This document shows positions 13,041-25,904 of a stretch of DNA of 64,000 bases, one piece after another. This stretch comes from Druceiella hillmani (lineage: Eukaryota; Arthropoda; Insecta; Lepidoptera; Hepialidae), in assembly GCA_039881145.1 (NCBI GenBank), contig JAYKKI010000037.1, forward strand, positions 19,837,001 to 19,901,000. The letters are read 5' to 3'. Under the pieces are notes generated by a model. It worked only from the letters and a program-made list of their open reading frames with translations, ran no database searches and was not told where the DNA came from. Made by a program: the position numbers and the translations under genes. Every line of letters begins with the position of its first letter. Position 1 is the first letter of the stretch.

Positions 13041-16000
13041 CAGTGCAAATTGATATAAAGCTGCGAAAGGCGTTTTAAGCCGTCAAAAAAAGGAAAGGGC
13101 AATAATAATCACTAGAATGAGACGTACACTGCAAGTGAGCAAAGATGATCTCTAAAATGCATTTTTTCTAATCAAAATGGATTGTTCTACTAAAAACTCG
13201 AAGCAAAAGGTATACGCATCAACTTTATTACCGTCCTAGAAATTCTCTTGAAACGAGCAACGGATCCGTCGAACAGATGCTGTAAGCTTTGGCAATGATA
13301 AAATGGTCGGGATACTTTTATAACTTGTAACGATGTAATATTCAATGAATGTTACAAAGGTAAGGTACAATATTTTTCATAATTGTCATTTTTAAACAAT
13401 CTAATTTTATTTAAAATAGAATTCTAAATTGTTAAAAAAATTCAAATATTAATTTTCAATGACTAGTTTTTAAGTATAGTTTTGTACTTTGAAGTAAGCT
13501 TTGAGGATAAAAATTTTACAAAGATTTTGAATTTTTTTCAGTCTTTTTCTAAAATATTGCACTAAACTTAAGTTAATTCAGAAATACTTGCTTTAATTTA
13601 TTCGAAAGGATATCTTAAAATTAACTTGAGATTGCTACTTTAGGTTTGACAAACTCTCATCATTAACAGTTAATTTAAATTAGAGAAGTAAGTTTAGGAA
13701 CCACTCTATAAATATAATTAATTAATATTAAAATTACCACCATAACAATCTCTTCAATCTTTCTTAGATCAATTGTTGTGGAAGGAATTAATTAAGACTA
13801 AGAATACTCTAAGATCATTTTTTATTGGATTAAGGCTAGATTACTTTTCCAAAGTCGACCATGTACATAATTCAAAAATATTGAAATACAATGTAAGTCA
13901 AGTTATAAAAAATAATTTTTATTAGTATTTTGTTCTGACACAATTTTACACAAAGATTTTTTTGAAAAAAAAAATTGACGCGAATGCGTTACATAATGTG
14001 GCATCGACTGGAATATTTAACGTCAATTTTAGTACTTTTATAAAGAAGGCCAATCTAAACGCAGATTAACACAATGTTTTATAAAAAATATAAATCGGTT
14101 CTTAGACACTGTGCCTATTTTACCTGCCACAAACAAAGCGTTTGCAGCATGTGAAAGAAAAATTCAAAACTAGTGAACGCTTTTTTCTACATTTTCTTGT
14201 GGTTGCAAGCAAAATAGTTATTTAATAGACCTACCAAACCTGTGAAAAGTGTTTTTCAGAAAAATAAACTATCGAAACATATGAAAAAGTAACAGATGAT
14301 GCTGGATGAAGAAACATAATAAAATAAATATTTTTTTACCTGATTGTAAAAGAAGTATATTTTTAGCATCAAGTAAACACGCTGGGGATATAAACATATG
14401 GAAAATAAATCCACTTTGAAGGCTGTACCTTCTAAAGTTACATTTAATCAGATGGTCGAAATAATATTCAAATTTGTACTCCATTATTTAAAAAAAATGT
14501 TTGGTAATATTTATCAAACAAACTAAAATGTTTCAATCCGTAGTTAGACGTAAAAATTATATAGATGTGACATGCCAGGTCAAAATTATTAATTGCTTAT
14601 ATTGATAATAAAATATTTCTATTTTTGTATATATCACGGGCTTGAATGAATTAAATTCTAACCTATTAATTTAGGCACTCACTTCCCTTTTATATGATCC
14701 TGGATTCTTTCATTCCGTTAAGTACAACCCGTATGACCAGAGCAGAAAAAAATTTTTGTAAAAAGAAAATTAAAAGATATCCTAAACATTACTGTAAATG
14801 TAAATCTGACATTATTGTAAATGCGGAAGCAAGAAAATAAACAAATAAAAGGGTAGATAATCATGTGGATGAAAATATGTAACTTAGAATGTCTAATATA
14901 GCATACACTTAAAATTAATGTTTAATTTAGAAAGAAGAGTTCAGTAATCTTTATATATAAGATTATTTAATTAACAATAGTTCACCCATTAATTTATGTT
15001 TCCAGCTACACAGGAGTACAAGCCGTGAACATATAACTATATATTAGGGAACCGACTTTAATTAATGTATTTTTGAGAAATAATTGATTAATGAAGAAAA
15101 TATTTATGTTATATAAATTGGTATTTTATTTAAGTTAAATAAGTATTTTCTTTAATACTTTGTTTTCTTGTATTCTATTCTTTTAGTGATAGAATTTAAG
15201 GTATATTCTAATTTGGTTGTAAGGAAAATTTTCAAAACGATGGGAACACACTAAATTTGTCAGATGTATTTAAATAGGTGAAATATAGTTCATAAGTATG
15301 TCAGTAAAAGAAATTTGCACATTGACAAAATAAAATGTTTCCCCTGGTATCGCTTGTGAGTATTATATCTTCATAGATAGGTTGATATAAAATAGTATTG
15401 TTTGAAGTGGCAAATGAAATCTTATTTTTCGTTAATGGTATAGAGTAATATTTTCATCTAATTTTCATTTCCAGGAAATGTTTGAAGTTTAATTTTCTTT
15501 CATAAAATGATGAATTCATAAAATGAAAAATTTGTTTCAGAAGTGTTTACAAAAGTTGCTGTATGGTTTATAAATATTATCTTTCAGTAATTTTTTTAAT
15601 TACTGCTCTATCTCATACCCACACAGTGAGACGGTTAGTTAGTCACACGAGAATTGTGGGGTAAGAATATTGCGCCCTGTCTTAGTGTAAATTGGTAAGG
15701 CAGTCAAAGAGTACATTATGCTGGAATATAATATTATATTGTTATTAGAGTATTAGAATACTTACTTAAATAAATCTTGAAACTTCCTGAACAATCAATA
15801 TTTACTCTGATATGTAATTGAAGAGACATCTGCCAAGGGCATAATAATCATTGTAACTTGAAACTTGTAAAAAATACTATTATTAGTAATATTTAATAAC
15901 AAATTTGTAAAAGTGTTTGGCAGGGGTTAAAAGACGATAAAAGTTCGTATATTTAATGTTTATGCAAATAGTGACCAAGAGTTTCAATGAAGGACCTCAA

Positions 16001-18834
16001 CGACAATTAAGCTCATAGTTAAACAGCATTTGTTATTACATATTTTGTAATTTTCGAACTATCAATTTCAGTGTTTACAACTTCAATGTAGGCGGCCACC
16101 GACTAGCGTGTTTCTAATTTCAATTAAGTAATGTATAATGTAAAAATATTGGTCTCCTTCCATAATATTTTTAAATACTATTTATGTATAACTACATACT
16201 TTTATCAGAAGATTATTTTAAAATAAAGAAAGAAATTGTATAGTTTCAGAAAAGAGTTAGTAACGTTCATAAAAGTATATATAAAATAGTTTTCATAATG
16301 TACAACATTAAAAAAATTAATAGCGTCAAAAATTGTGATGGTGTATATAATATTATTAAAACATGCGTATAGTTTGTATCACTGTAGAAATACACATATT
16401 TTTAGTTTGAGTAAAGGAGACATACTTTATTTATCGAATAGAAATAACGTTTAATTATGTCATTATATTTAATGCTAGTCGTTGTTCAAACCTCCACAAC
16501 AAAGTGCCACCCATCGAGTCCAGATTTTGTGATTTTATTTTTGTCACTAAATCGATTATTGTAGATATGACTCATTTTGGTCCAAAAATAATTTGTTAAT
16601 ATATTGGTTATATCGCTCCCTATCGAATCCATACATAGCTATGAACCATCGCTTTGACAAAACTTGAATATTGTACGAATATGACTTCTATCGGTCGAGT
16701 CGTTCAGAAGTGACACGGTCACTAACAGACGCACCAACGATTATAAATAATAAGATAATTAGGCTTTTATAATTATTTAGAACTTTTAATTAAGTACTTA
16801 TCCTGGATAATTTCATAAAATTTTAATTCGAAATGAAACACAAATCAGCTCTTAATAAATTCCCTTATGTTTACTTTCATGTGAAGAAAATTTACACCGT
16901 AATTTCCTTAGAAATAACTTTTATTCTGATCTAGCTTCAAACGAGAATATTAAAAATGTAATTTTTGAAATAATTTTGTTCGTTAAAACAAACGGTTTAG
17001 AAGGAAGACATAATCAACTGCGGAGTAGTGTAAAACATAACTTCGACACAAAACGTTATAAAAGTACAAAACCGTAGCATCCTGCGCCATTCTTATTATT
17101 AGAATTGCACATTATTAGTTTCTGTCATATGTGTTAAGAAAGAATATTAATAATATTCATTGCCATCTTTCAATAGAGCTATTTTAAAATTTGTGAATTA
17201 ATGGCATACTTTAAACAAATTAGGATACAAGTAAGGAATAGAGTACCTCCAATAAGGAAACCTATTTCTTGGATATATTGAATTTCAATGAAAATTGTAA
17301 ATGAGGGATAAAATATGTTTTAAAATTCCATGCTGTGTTTATAGAATACAATATGCTATTAAAAGTCTTATAATAAAATTATTTTTTTTTCCGTCTCTAT
17401 CTTGAGATTTAACTGTTTTCAATCGCACTTGAAAGAGCAAAAAAGTTAAATTACTTACTAATAGAAATATCACGTAACATTATCTTACACTAAAAAGAAG
17501 CTGGAAAAATTAGAAACTTCTAACATTATAATACTATTTACATTTTACTTTTTTAAGGTTTCACTAGACTTCAATAAAAAATAGCCGTATCTTTATTGAT
17601 TATTAATGATACTTCGATGAATAGCCGTTAGAAGTGAAATATTACCTTGTTTTCTTTTATAAATTTTATTACTTTTAAATACTACAATATAGCCATATTG
17701 ATGAGAGATTCAATATTTATTATTATTTTAAAAAGGAATATATTAGGCATTGTGAGAACTAATCAAATTATGTAGCCGATATTTTTTTAATCTCGTTTAT
17801 CCTTTTCTCTTTTATAACGATGGAATCTATATATTTATATGAAATTAAATTTAATTATATTAATTTTGAAAAAATTAATACATAATTAATCTCATTAAAT
17901 TAAATACTAAACATTTTATCATAAACGTATAACTTGAGTTTCTATGACTCTGATCTGACTTTACTGGATATATTACGGCAGATATTTCATACATCAACAA
18001 TATTCCCTTTATCAATAACTCAACATAACTTCTGTACGGTAACTGTATTAGTTAATAATACAATGCTAGACTACCTTTAACCCGTGTGCATCTTTTTTAA
18101 GCTGCTTGTTAGAGGCAGAACCTCGCTTGAAGCGTTGGTAAAGTGACATTCATCTCAATAAACATTTTGATTTTCGGAATTTCGATTGAGAAAACTTGCT
18201 CGGTTTCAACATTAGTCGTGTTTATTGGTTTCGACATCAGAACTCTTTTCATACGAAAGAATTGTTGTGAATAAAATGGAATGTCTCTTGCAATTATTTC
18301 TAGTTTACGCAGAATGATTAATTCAAAAACAGTTTTCATAAGCGTACATGTGGTGCTGCTAATGCCGAGGCTAATTAAATCAAGTTGAACATATATGAAC
18401 GATTCCGAATGTTTTCTGTTGAAGACTAGATTAATTTATTAAATTTTGAATTTTTCTGCACATGAGTTGGTAAAGTATTTGGTCAAAATAAATAAAGAAT
18501 AACTTGAAACTAAAACGGTTACGTACATATTTTCACTACCAACATTTTTTTAAAGTAATTGTAATTAAAAAATATTTTTAAATTAGCGACACTTCGTGAA
18601 AGCAATAATGAGTGGTCTATAAATCTGGACACAACAATATTATACCTTAATGAAGTGGAGACACATTAATCATGGAAACAGATAAAACCTATCAAGCACG
18701 TCTTGGAAGGAAAAGGTAATACATGGGTCCAAGAAGTCTTCAAAACGTTCTTTTATATTAAGAAAGAATAATTTTTCACTCCAGTATTGCTGCATTACAG
18801 AGTTATAATAAATTTAAGTACTGATTCGAAGACC

Positions 18835-18902
18835 ATAATAAAATCTTAATAAGTCTTTAATAAATCTCAATCTTAATAAATCTCAACCATAATAAATCTT
18901 TT
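18835..18902. repeat. Short imperfect tandem of an aataaatct motif
   Basis: The motif aataaatct(caa) recurs at least four times with small changes. Local replication slippage in AT-rich DNA is the simplest explanation. Confidence 0.6.
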
Positions 18903-19631
18903 TAAAAATAATATCATGGATTAGATGATAAACTTTCTACAATAATTTCAAAATAATATTGCCTTCAACTCAAACATTCTTCGGCAAATATATGATTTCA
19001 TCAATTTGAAATAGCAATGTACAAACGAATATTTATAATAACAAATATTACATTAATGTTTCTTGAGCGCAATTTTCCATTGAAGATTGCATTCGAATTC
19101 AATCATAGGGCATTTTCCCTACATTTCGAGTATTTGAGCTCAATGTAAATAAGCCAAACGAATTTTAACATTCGACAAAATATGAAGAGGGATAAGGCTC
19201 TGCTATCAAAAATACTTTTAAGATATGTACTCCAAACATCTGTTGGTCCAATACGATCATGTTAACATATAAGTCGCAGTTTGATGCGTATGTATTAAGT
19301 ACGTGTTGAACAATATACATACTTGTTAATAGAATTATTTCTGATACGTTTATTAAAACAATTGTGTTTTTTTCAAAATAAAGCACTTTAATTAATTTTT
19401 CCCATTATATTTAATGTAAGATTTGAATACATTCAATAATACCGGGGAGTGCGAAAACTGTTTAGAATATTTACATGAGTTTGTGTAAAGAATATTAAAA
19501 AAAAAACAAAAGCCGAGAGAGTTGTATTGATAAGTTAGTGAAAATTGTTTTTACACTTTCATGAGTTGTATAAAATTTAAGCTATAATATTATAAGCAAT
19601 TATAAACACACAATTTAAGTCAGAATAAAAA

Positions 19632-19647
19632 TGTATACACACACACC

Positions 19648-19679
<32 letters not shown>

Positions 19680-19699
19680 TTCATATATATACATATACA

Positions 19700-19792
<93 letters not shown>

Positions 19793-19830
19793 GTGTATAT
19801 ATATATATATATATGTGTGTACATATATGC
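19632..19830. repeat. Compound TA / catata / TG microsatellite
   Basis: An array about 200 bp long begins with (ac)n, passes through (ta)n with gtata interruptions, then a regular catata hexamer block (about 19745-19793), then (ta)n and tgtgtg. Open frames on both strands consist of Tyr/Ile/Thr or Met/Tyr/Ile repeats and are artefacts of the repeat. Confidence 0.95.
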
Positions 19831-22253
19831 AATAGGCGCAGGAAGCAATCTATTGTATACAATATGACTATATTTGTCAAAGCCAATACGTTATATATAG
19901 TAAGGAAATTGCACAGAAGAATAATGTTATTGCTTTTTATGCATATTAGACTGGACAGCTGAAAAGAAGATTTATATTAGATGTAAAAATAAATAGTATA
20001 AAATGCTTTCTTTTATGACGATATATGGCTTTTAAAAGTGTGGCTATCCAATATTCCCCAGTTACTAATTTGTTTTTTGCTTAGTTTAGGTTTTTCAGAC
20101 AACATTAATTTGCCCTTATGGATACGTTTACGTGAATATTTTCTCTTCGTAAGTCACAGTTCAATATTATTTTCATACTTTATCTAAAAATTCTTATGGT
20201 AGTTGCAATTCAGTTTACGTCAAAATATTATACAACGTTAATTATGTTTAAACAATTTCATTAAGAGCTCGTGTCAAGATTTGGTACAATTTGTTGTTAT
20301 AAAACGCAGAAAAACAATATCTTGAATGAAATAAACATGTTAATCATATATCAATACAATTTCCTTAATGTACAATAATGAAGGGAATATTTATCCAAAT
20401 TTAAACGTAACAATATTTTGTTTCTTGCAAATTGCGGTCGAAATAAGAATTCCGTTATTTTTAATAACCACATGTACACAGTTTCAAGTAAAATTATAAT
20501 GAGAAAGAGTGCATGAAGAAGAAGTAGTCTGAAGTTTAAATTACTTAAAAATTTACTGCAAATTTAGAATCTTATAGTTGCAAATTAATTTTTTTAAAAT
20601 GAAATTGTATATTTTAAAAGATACATTTCTGTCTATTTGAATTCAATCAAACAATTAGTGGCCGCACGATGTGACGTTATGCTGCATGATATATCTAACA
20701 AAAACTAATATTTATATACTTAATAGTATCTTATCGATGGAAATTTTTTTTTGCGAAGGTTATAGTAAACTAAATTTGCTTTCTAACGATGTAGAATTAT
20801 ATATACTTTTGTTATTAGATGAATTTTTAAACAATATTTTAAAATTTTTGAACTGATATACCGATTTCGTCCATTTCCGAATTGAATCTTGATTATTACC
20901 TATGCTAAGTATTTCTTGCTAAGTTTTGTTCCAATTGCATCATTTTATTAGACCAGGATAAGTGCCTTCCGGAATGTATATAACTTCAGTTAACTAATAT
21001 CATAAAGGTAAAAATTTGGACGCACGGATGGATGCACGGATGTATGTTTGTTACTCTGTAACTCCATAATTTGTAAACACATTCATATATAAATTTGCAT
21101 ACTGATATATTGTAACCTGATCTATTATGTACATTACTCTTTATCTCAAAATCTGGAGTAGTTCTTGAGGTATAGTATTCGTCTTCTATGATATTTATTA
21201 GATTTCTACTTGATTACGTAATATTATATGTAGAAAAAATTGTAAAATTGATATTAGCATTTATTAACTCATTAGTTTATCATGAATTCCTAATTCAAAT
21301 GTATCTCCATGCGACAGCAGTAAAGTTTTATTCCTTTGTAAATCTATCAGGATATTAATTACATCCTAGATTTTCGCCAAGGTTTTTTTAATTACGGAAA
21401 GAAGCTATACATAATCTTCACAACATAAATGTTTCCCCACAATATTACCTATTAATATATAATGGCAAATATAACGAAATAAATTAGACATAAAAGGAAA
21501 AAGATTTAGATCAGATTTAAATAAATTTAAGGTAAGCTAGAGATGTAAATACTTTTAAAATATTGTTTTAAATTTAACGTGCTAGCGTTCTAACAACCAT
21601 ATTTATAGAGTTAGTAGGTATATTTACATGCTTAAAAAATTATTTATTAATTAATCTTTATCCAGTCTCCAAGGTGAATACGAATACAAATAAAAAGACA
21701 GAATAATAAATAAATTTCTATATTTGTTTAAGCGTTAGGAAACTAAACCATAGTTTTTGAAATGTTTTAAAACCATGAATAAATACAATATAAAATTATG
21801 CTGGTATTATTCTGAAAGTCTATTTAATTATGCGAAAGAAACACATAAATATTATTTAATTTAAATTTGGGCGAAACGTGCAGATCGTGGTTTGATTTTT
21901 ATTTTTATTTTATTTTTCTGTAAAGGGAAAAAACAAACACAAACTATTTGAATTATTCTATGAACACTAAATACGAAATAAGTTTGTGTTCTAACATTTC
22001 CACAAAGAACAAAAAAAAATAAATACATTAATATGTATCCAATTAAATACAACAGTACATAAATGTGACAATGTTAATTGAAGTAAGTGAAACAATTTTT
22101 TTTTTAAATTAAGACATAAAATTAGTATAGAAAATACATGTAATTAACTTATCAATTAAATAAAGCTGCAACTATGGATTACAAGTTATTTATGTGACGC
22201 ACTCTATTTAACTAATTTGAACAAACAATGAAAAAAGTAAAATGATAATAACA
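19831..22253. other. AT-rich non-coding stretch
   Basis: No gene. A tract at about 21008-21065 (ggacgcacggatggatgcac, then gtatgtttgttactctgtaac) resembles the ends of dispersed insect repeats, but no boundaries are visible. Confidence 0.5.
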
Positions 22254-22558
22254 TTAATGATCCGTCTGCTGTGCATATATTTCAGGAAGCCTTTTCTTTA
22301 CATCTGATCGAAACTGGGGGCGTGGACTTGCAAGGATATCAAGTGTCAACATCTCTTTATTGTACAAGTCGCACAACCGCCGTAGCGGTGCTCTGACACC
22401 GGCGTTTGTTCGTGCATTATCGCCATGAAATAAGAGATGGCCACGAGTTAATTTGGACGTTCGAATCTTTATCTGACTTAGTAGAGATGGGCAGTCATAA
22501 TTACTTTGACAGATGTTGAACATAATCATCAACTCTAATAATGAACGTCTGTGATAGA
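22254..22558 (-). pseudogene. LINE-A ORF2 C-terminal tail, out of frame with the reverse transcriptase
   Basis: The frame ending in a TAA at 22254 encodes the post-RT tail of this LINE type: a YHRR-like segment, then CPSLLSQIKI, an RTN segment and LRRLCDLYN, all typical positions in related elements. The preceding RT frame stops at 22535 (TAG) in a different frame, so an indel of one or two bases lies near 22557-22600. If the shift is ignored the element's 3' coding end is essentially complete. Confidence 0.8.
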
Positions 22559-24502
22559 GGGTATCACATTTATAATTATTAAGTAATATACTTTATATGG
22601 TAATTTACCGCCACCTATACGATGCTGAAGAGCGTTCAAAAAATTTTTTTGTATGTTCTCGATACTATCAGAATAAGTGGCATATAGTGGTTTCCAGACA
22701 ACAACAGCGTATTCAAGTTGTGATCTTACAAGGGCATTGTACAAGGTTAAGTATGTTTCAGTATTTTTAAATACTTTGGCTGTTCTTAGTATGAAGCCAA
22801 GCATTCTATAGGCCTTAGATATAATCTGCTCAACATGCAAACTAAAATGCAGTTTACTATCAAAAATGACACCAAGGTCACGCATGCTGTCAACTTTTTC
22901 GAGTGAATTCCCTCCTATTGCGTATTTAAAATTTATTTGTTTTTTCTTCTTTGTAAAAGAAATTTGTTTGCACTTCGAGTAACTTAAATGCAGTTTGTTC
23001 TCTTCACAGTAAACATGAAGTCTATCGAGATCAGCTTGCATATTCGAACAGTCATGTATGTCTTTTACAAGAGTAAATAGCTTTAGATCGTGTGCATACA
23101 TTAGGAAATTACTATTTCTAAAACAGGTACTTATATCGTTAATAAATATAATAAATAAGAAAGGGCCTAATATAGATCCCTGTGGTACACCTGAAGTCAC
23201 TTGGATATATGGTGATAAGAACCCATTTACTTTAATTGCTTGCTGCCTATTAGTTAAATATGAAATAAACCATCTAAGCAAGTTGCCCCTGATACCGTTA
23301 AATGCTAGTTTTCGCATCAATAATAAGTGATCAACCTTGTCCAATGCTTTCTTGAAATCTGTATATATCACGTCGACTTGCTGTCTGGAATCCAATGACT
23401 CGAACAAGTGCTGAGAGTGAAGTAGTAGGTTAGTGGTGGTAGATCTACCACGAACAAAGCTGTGTTGCTCGGGCATAATGTAATTACGTAGTATTGGATA
23501 TACTCGTCCATGTACTAATCTCTCTAAAACTTTGGGAATTATTGATAAGATTGATATGGGTCTATAGTTAACTATGTTTTGTTTAGATCCATTTTTATGC
23601 ACAGGTGTTATGTGCGCCTTTTTCCAACATGTAGGAAAAGTCCCATGTTTTACGCATTTATTAAACAAGAGAGTTAAAGGAATGCATATGGTATCTGCAG
23701 TATATTTGAGGAAGGCTGGTTCAATTATATCTGGTCCTGGGCCTTTGTTCAAGTCGAATGACCTAAGCATTTTTAAAACATCTGCAACCTCAAACGATAT
23801 GGAAGATAAGCTGACGTTATTTAAATTACTAGTAGGCATGTTTTCAACGGTGAATTTGTTTATGTCTGGATCAGTGGGCTCGAAAGTTGACTGAAAGAAC
23901 TCTGAGAACATTTGGCAAATTTCATTCGGATTATTACTGGCACTTTCGCCGGATGACATAGTTGATGGATAGCCATTTGTTTCATGTAGTGAAGAGATGT
24001 AAGACCAGAATCCTTTGAGATTTTTCTTTATTATTTTCTCTGTGTTTGCAACATATGACTGACAACATTGCTTTGACATACGCTTGAAACAATATCGAAG
24101 CTTTGAAAATTCATTATAGGCGGAAATGCTGCCATAAGTTTTCCATTTCAACCATGCTCGTTCTTTGTATTTAGAAAGACGTTTGAGTTCACGAGTAAAC
24201 CAGACAGGATACTTCGTGTTACGGGTAGCCTTTTGTGGCACATAGGAGTCAATTAGATTGAAGATAAGGTCGTAAAATCTGGTCACAGCACATTCCGTTG
24301 AGAGTTCCCTTAATTCATTATCCCAGTCTATTTTACTTATCTCTTTATTTATTACCTCAAAGTCGGCCTTATAAAAGTTATATTTTTTGTTTGGTAAAAC
24401 GGGCAGCATTATTTTAGGGCTACACACAATGGTAAAAGTGAAAGCAGGATGGTTGCGATCTTCACTTAACATTGGGTCAGCTGCAGTAAGTATGCAGTCC
24501 AT
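22535..24502 (-). pseudogene. LINE-A ORF2 reverse transcriptase domain with mutated active site
   Basis: A 655-codon open frame. Its first ~100 residues end the endonuclease/linker region (EDRNHPAFTFTI). The RT follows: LNKGPGPDIIEP, YRPISILSIIPKVLERLV, EQHSFVRGRSTTTNLL, a TDFKKALDKVDH block (family form is usually AFDKVDH), SGVPQGSILGPFLF, then YAHD where (F/Y)ADD is expected, and downstream RDLGVIFDSKLHF plus SQLEYAVVVW. The first aspartate of the catalytic pair is His, encoded by CAC (gtg on the plus strand at 23090-23092); a single G-to-C change from GAC would do this. That residue binds the catalytic metal, so the enzyme should be inactive. No RNase H domain is seen. The first ATG shown is probably not the native start; the real ORF2 starts upstream in the endonuclease. 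Confidence 0.93.
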
Positions 24503-24518
24503 ATTAGTAAGTATATTG

Positions 24519-25088
24519 TTAAAGATTCATGAAAGATAATGCACTAAGAGCAATACGCGTTATTTGAGACGTACATGTATATAACGGGATGCAGTATCCT
24601 TCTTGACGTTGCCAGGTAATTTTAGGTATATTGTAGTCATCTACAATACAAAACTTGCTATCGCTTTGTTCCGTATACATTTTCTGTGAATTATTAAAAT
24701 AGATTTCGTATTTATTAAAAGGTAAATCTGGTGGGAGATAGACTGCGTTAAGGATTAGTTTCTGTTTACCCAAGGATAAATTTAATATTATTTCTTCTAT
24801 CTCAATACTTTCACAGTCTGTACGTCGCAGTCCCACATAGCCAGACCGTAAGGCTACCACCACTCCACCACCACTCTGTTTGTAACTCGTGTGAGCATCT
24901 CTATCTCTGCGATAGACTATATACCTACTATCAATAAATTCTGAATTGAAAATACTTGGTAATAGCCACGTTTCTACAAGCACGATTATATCATAGTCGT
25001 TTGCCAGTATATTTAGATATAATTCATGAAGTTTAGTTCTAATACCGCCACAATTCTGATAATAAATTGACAATTTGTCATTTGTCAT
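24519..25088 (-). pseudogene. LINE-A ORF2 apurinic-type endonuclease domain, C-terminally broken
   Basis: 189 codons starting MTNDKLSIYYQN, a natural ORF2 start. Endonuclease motifs in order: YYQNCGGIRTK, VETWL with the catalytic Glu, GGGVVVAL, NAVYLPPD and VDDYNIP in place of the usual GDFN-x-P (Gly changed to Asp). The frame stops just after SALSFMNL. The following frame resumes at about 24526 with an ILTN segment close to the domain's end, so the DNA between the DYNIP motif and that point appears shortened, with loss of roughly 25-40 residues and a shift. This domain would nick the target DNA for target-primed reverse transcription. It is unlikely to be functional here. Confidence 0.88.
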
Positions 25089-25330
25089 TGCAAGAGAATA
25101 ATCTTATAAAGATAGAAACATAATTCATAATTTACGTAATATTGCACATTACTACTATTTAGAAGCAAGGTTCGACGCATGTGCAGCGGGTAATGCCAGT
25201 AAAAAGACCTTTCAAATACAGAACATAAATAACAGTTAATATAACGCCAACGAAAAATATGGAGGTATGCAGAAAAATTACAGGAAATATTGACAATTCC
25301 TAATATAAATATAAGCATAGACAGAAATAG
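25089..25330 (-). other. LINE-A inter-ORF spacer
   Basis: About 240 bp between the ORF1 stop and the ORF2 start. A short open frame (25318-25085) covers most of it but resembles nothing. The length is plausible for the spacer of a two-ORF LINE. Confidence 0.5.
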
Positions 25331-25489
25331 TCACATCTTAAAAATGTCATTTTCACATCTTATCTGCAAATACTTTGAGTCCGCCGTTTTACGAACATAA
25401 ATTGTACCGTTTTTAATCCACACAAATTCATAGTTCTTTTCTAATTTGGCTTTTCTTACTTTTGCGTAAAGAATTTTGTTTCGTAGTGT
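25331..25489 (-). pseudogene. LINE-A ORF1 C-terminal fragment (FP-like C-terminal domain)
   Basis: From about 25489 down to the stop at 25331 the minus strand encodes an ORF1 ending with the pattern K-x(3)-A-K-V-R-K-A-K, then NYEFVWIKNGTIYVRKTAD and IRCENDIFKM. The VWIKNG-x-I-x-VRK core is characteristic of the C-terminal domain of ORF1 proteins in several insect LINE clades, named after the baculovirus FP protein domain it resembles. The first part of ORF1 (normally zinc finger and coiled coil) is absent because the insertion is 5'-truncated. Codons further upstream lie in the inverted arm and are not ORF1. Confidence 0.75.
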
Positions 25490-25525
25490 GAGGTACACTA
25501 CGAAACAAAATTCTTTACGCAAAAG
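25459..25525. repeat. 31-bp perfect inverted repeat with 5-nt loop at the 5' end of LINE-A
   Basis: Arms 25459-25489 and 25495-25525 are exact reverse complements, with loop gaggt at 25490-25494. The inner arm is LINE ORF1 sequence, so the outer arm is an inverted copy of the element's own 5' end. This fits self-priming of the nascent cDNA end during target-primed reverse transcription. Confidence 0.95.
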
Positions 25526-25618
25526 ACACATACAGATTTAACTGTAAACTAAACAAAATTAATCATATTATGTTTGGTTCTAATAATTTAAAAAATCTGC
25601 ATCTCAATTTAAATGCTG

Positions 25619-25672
25619 TGTTAGCTTGAAAATGATATCTATCTAATCATAGATGTCATTTTCAAGCTAACA
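25619..25672. repeat. 24-bp inverted repeat, one mismatch, 6-nt loop
   Basis: Arms 25619-25642 and 25649-25672 are complementary except for one t/g pair (25636/25655). The loop is ctaatc. It lies about 95 bp outside the LINE-A 5' hairpin. Origin unknown. Confidence 0.9.
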
Positions 25673-25904
25673 GATTTTTGCAACAAATTGACTGAAATTT
25701 TAATCCAATTAATAAAAGGTAACGCTTTTTAATAATTGGTAAATTTAGGTACCTTACTCATAAACTATAACTATTACGTAATGAGGACTACAAAGTATAA
25801 TTTATGAATATCTTTTATATGGATATATTTTGTTAAAGCACGTTTTATCATAAATATATTAGCCGGGTATATTGTAAACAATACAAACTTCCTTTACATA
25901 AACA

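Larger units (their letters stand above)
12468..19631. other. AT-rich non-coding stretch with weak transposon relics
   Basis: No supportable host gene. Contains a tentative LINE C-terminal relic (12618-13040) and a block at about 16480-16740. The reverse complement of that block carries a gtctgttagtgaccgtgtc segment of the kind common in dispersed insect repeats. There is also a short AT-rich imperfect tandem at 18835-18902. The remainder is AT-rich sequence with runs of A or T. Confidence 0.5.
22254..25525 (-). mobile_element. LINE-A: 5'-truncated non-LTR retrotransposon, Jockey/CR1-like superfamily
   Basis: On the minus strand, in the order expected for a LINE: the C-terminal end of ORF1 (25489-25331), a non-coding gap of about 240 bp, ORF2 endonuclease (25088-24519), reverse transcriptase (24502-22535) and the ORF2 tail (to 22254). 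The first part of ORF1 and the 5' UTR are absent, and the 5' end is a 31-bp snapback hairpin. No clear poly(A) tail follows 22254. Frameshifts, an apparent loss in the endonuclease and a mutated catalytic motif make it non-autonomous. A 655-codon stretch without a stop suggests it is not very old. Exact clade not determined. Confidence 0.92.

Noticed and set aside
19631..19886. Open frames of 78-79 codons on both strands
   Set aside because: Produced entirely by the compound TA/catata microsatellite.
23058..23894. Plus-strand frames of 90 and 106 codons within LINE-A
   Set aside because: Antisense shadows of the reverse transcriptase.
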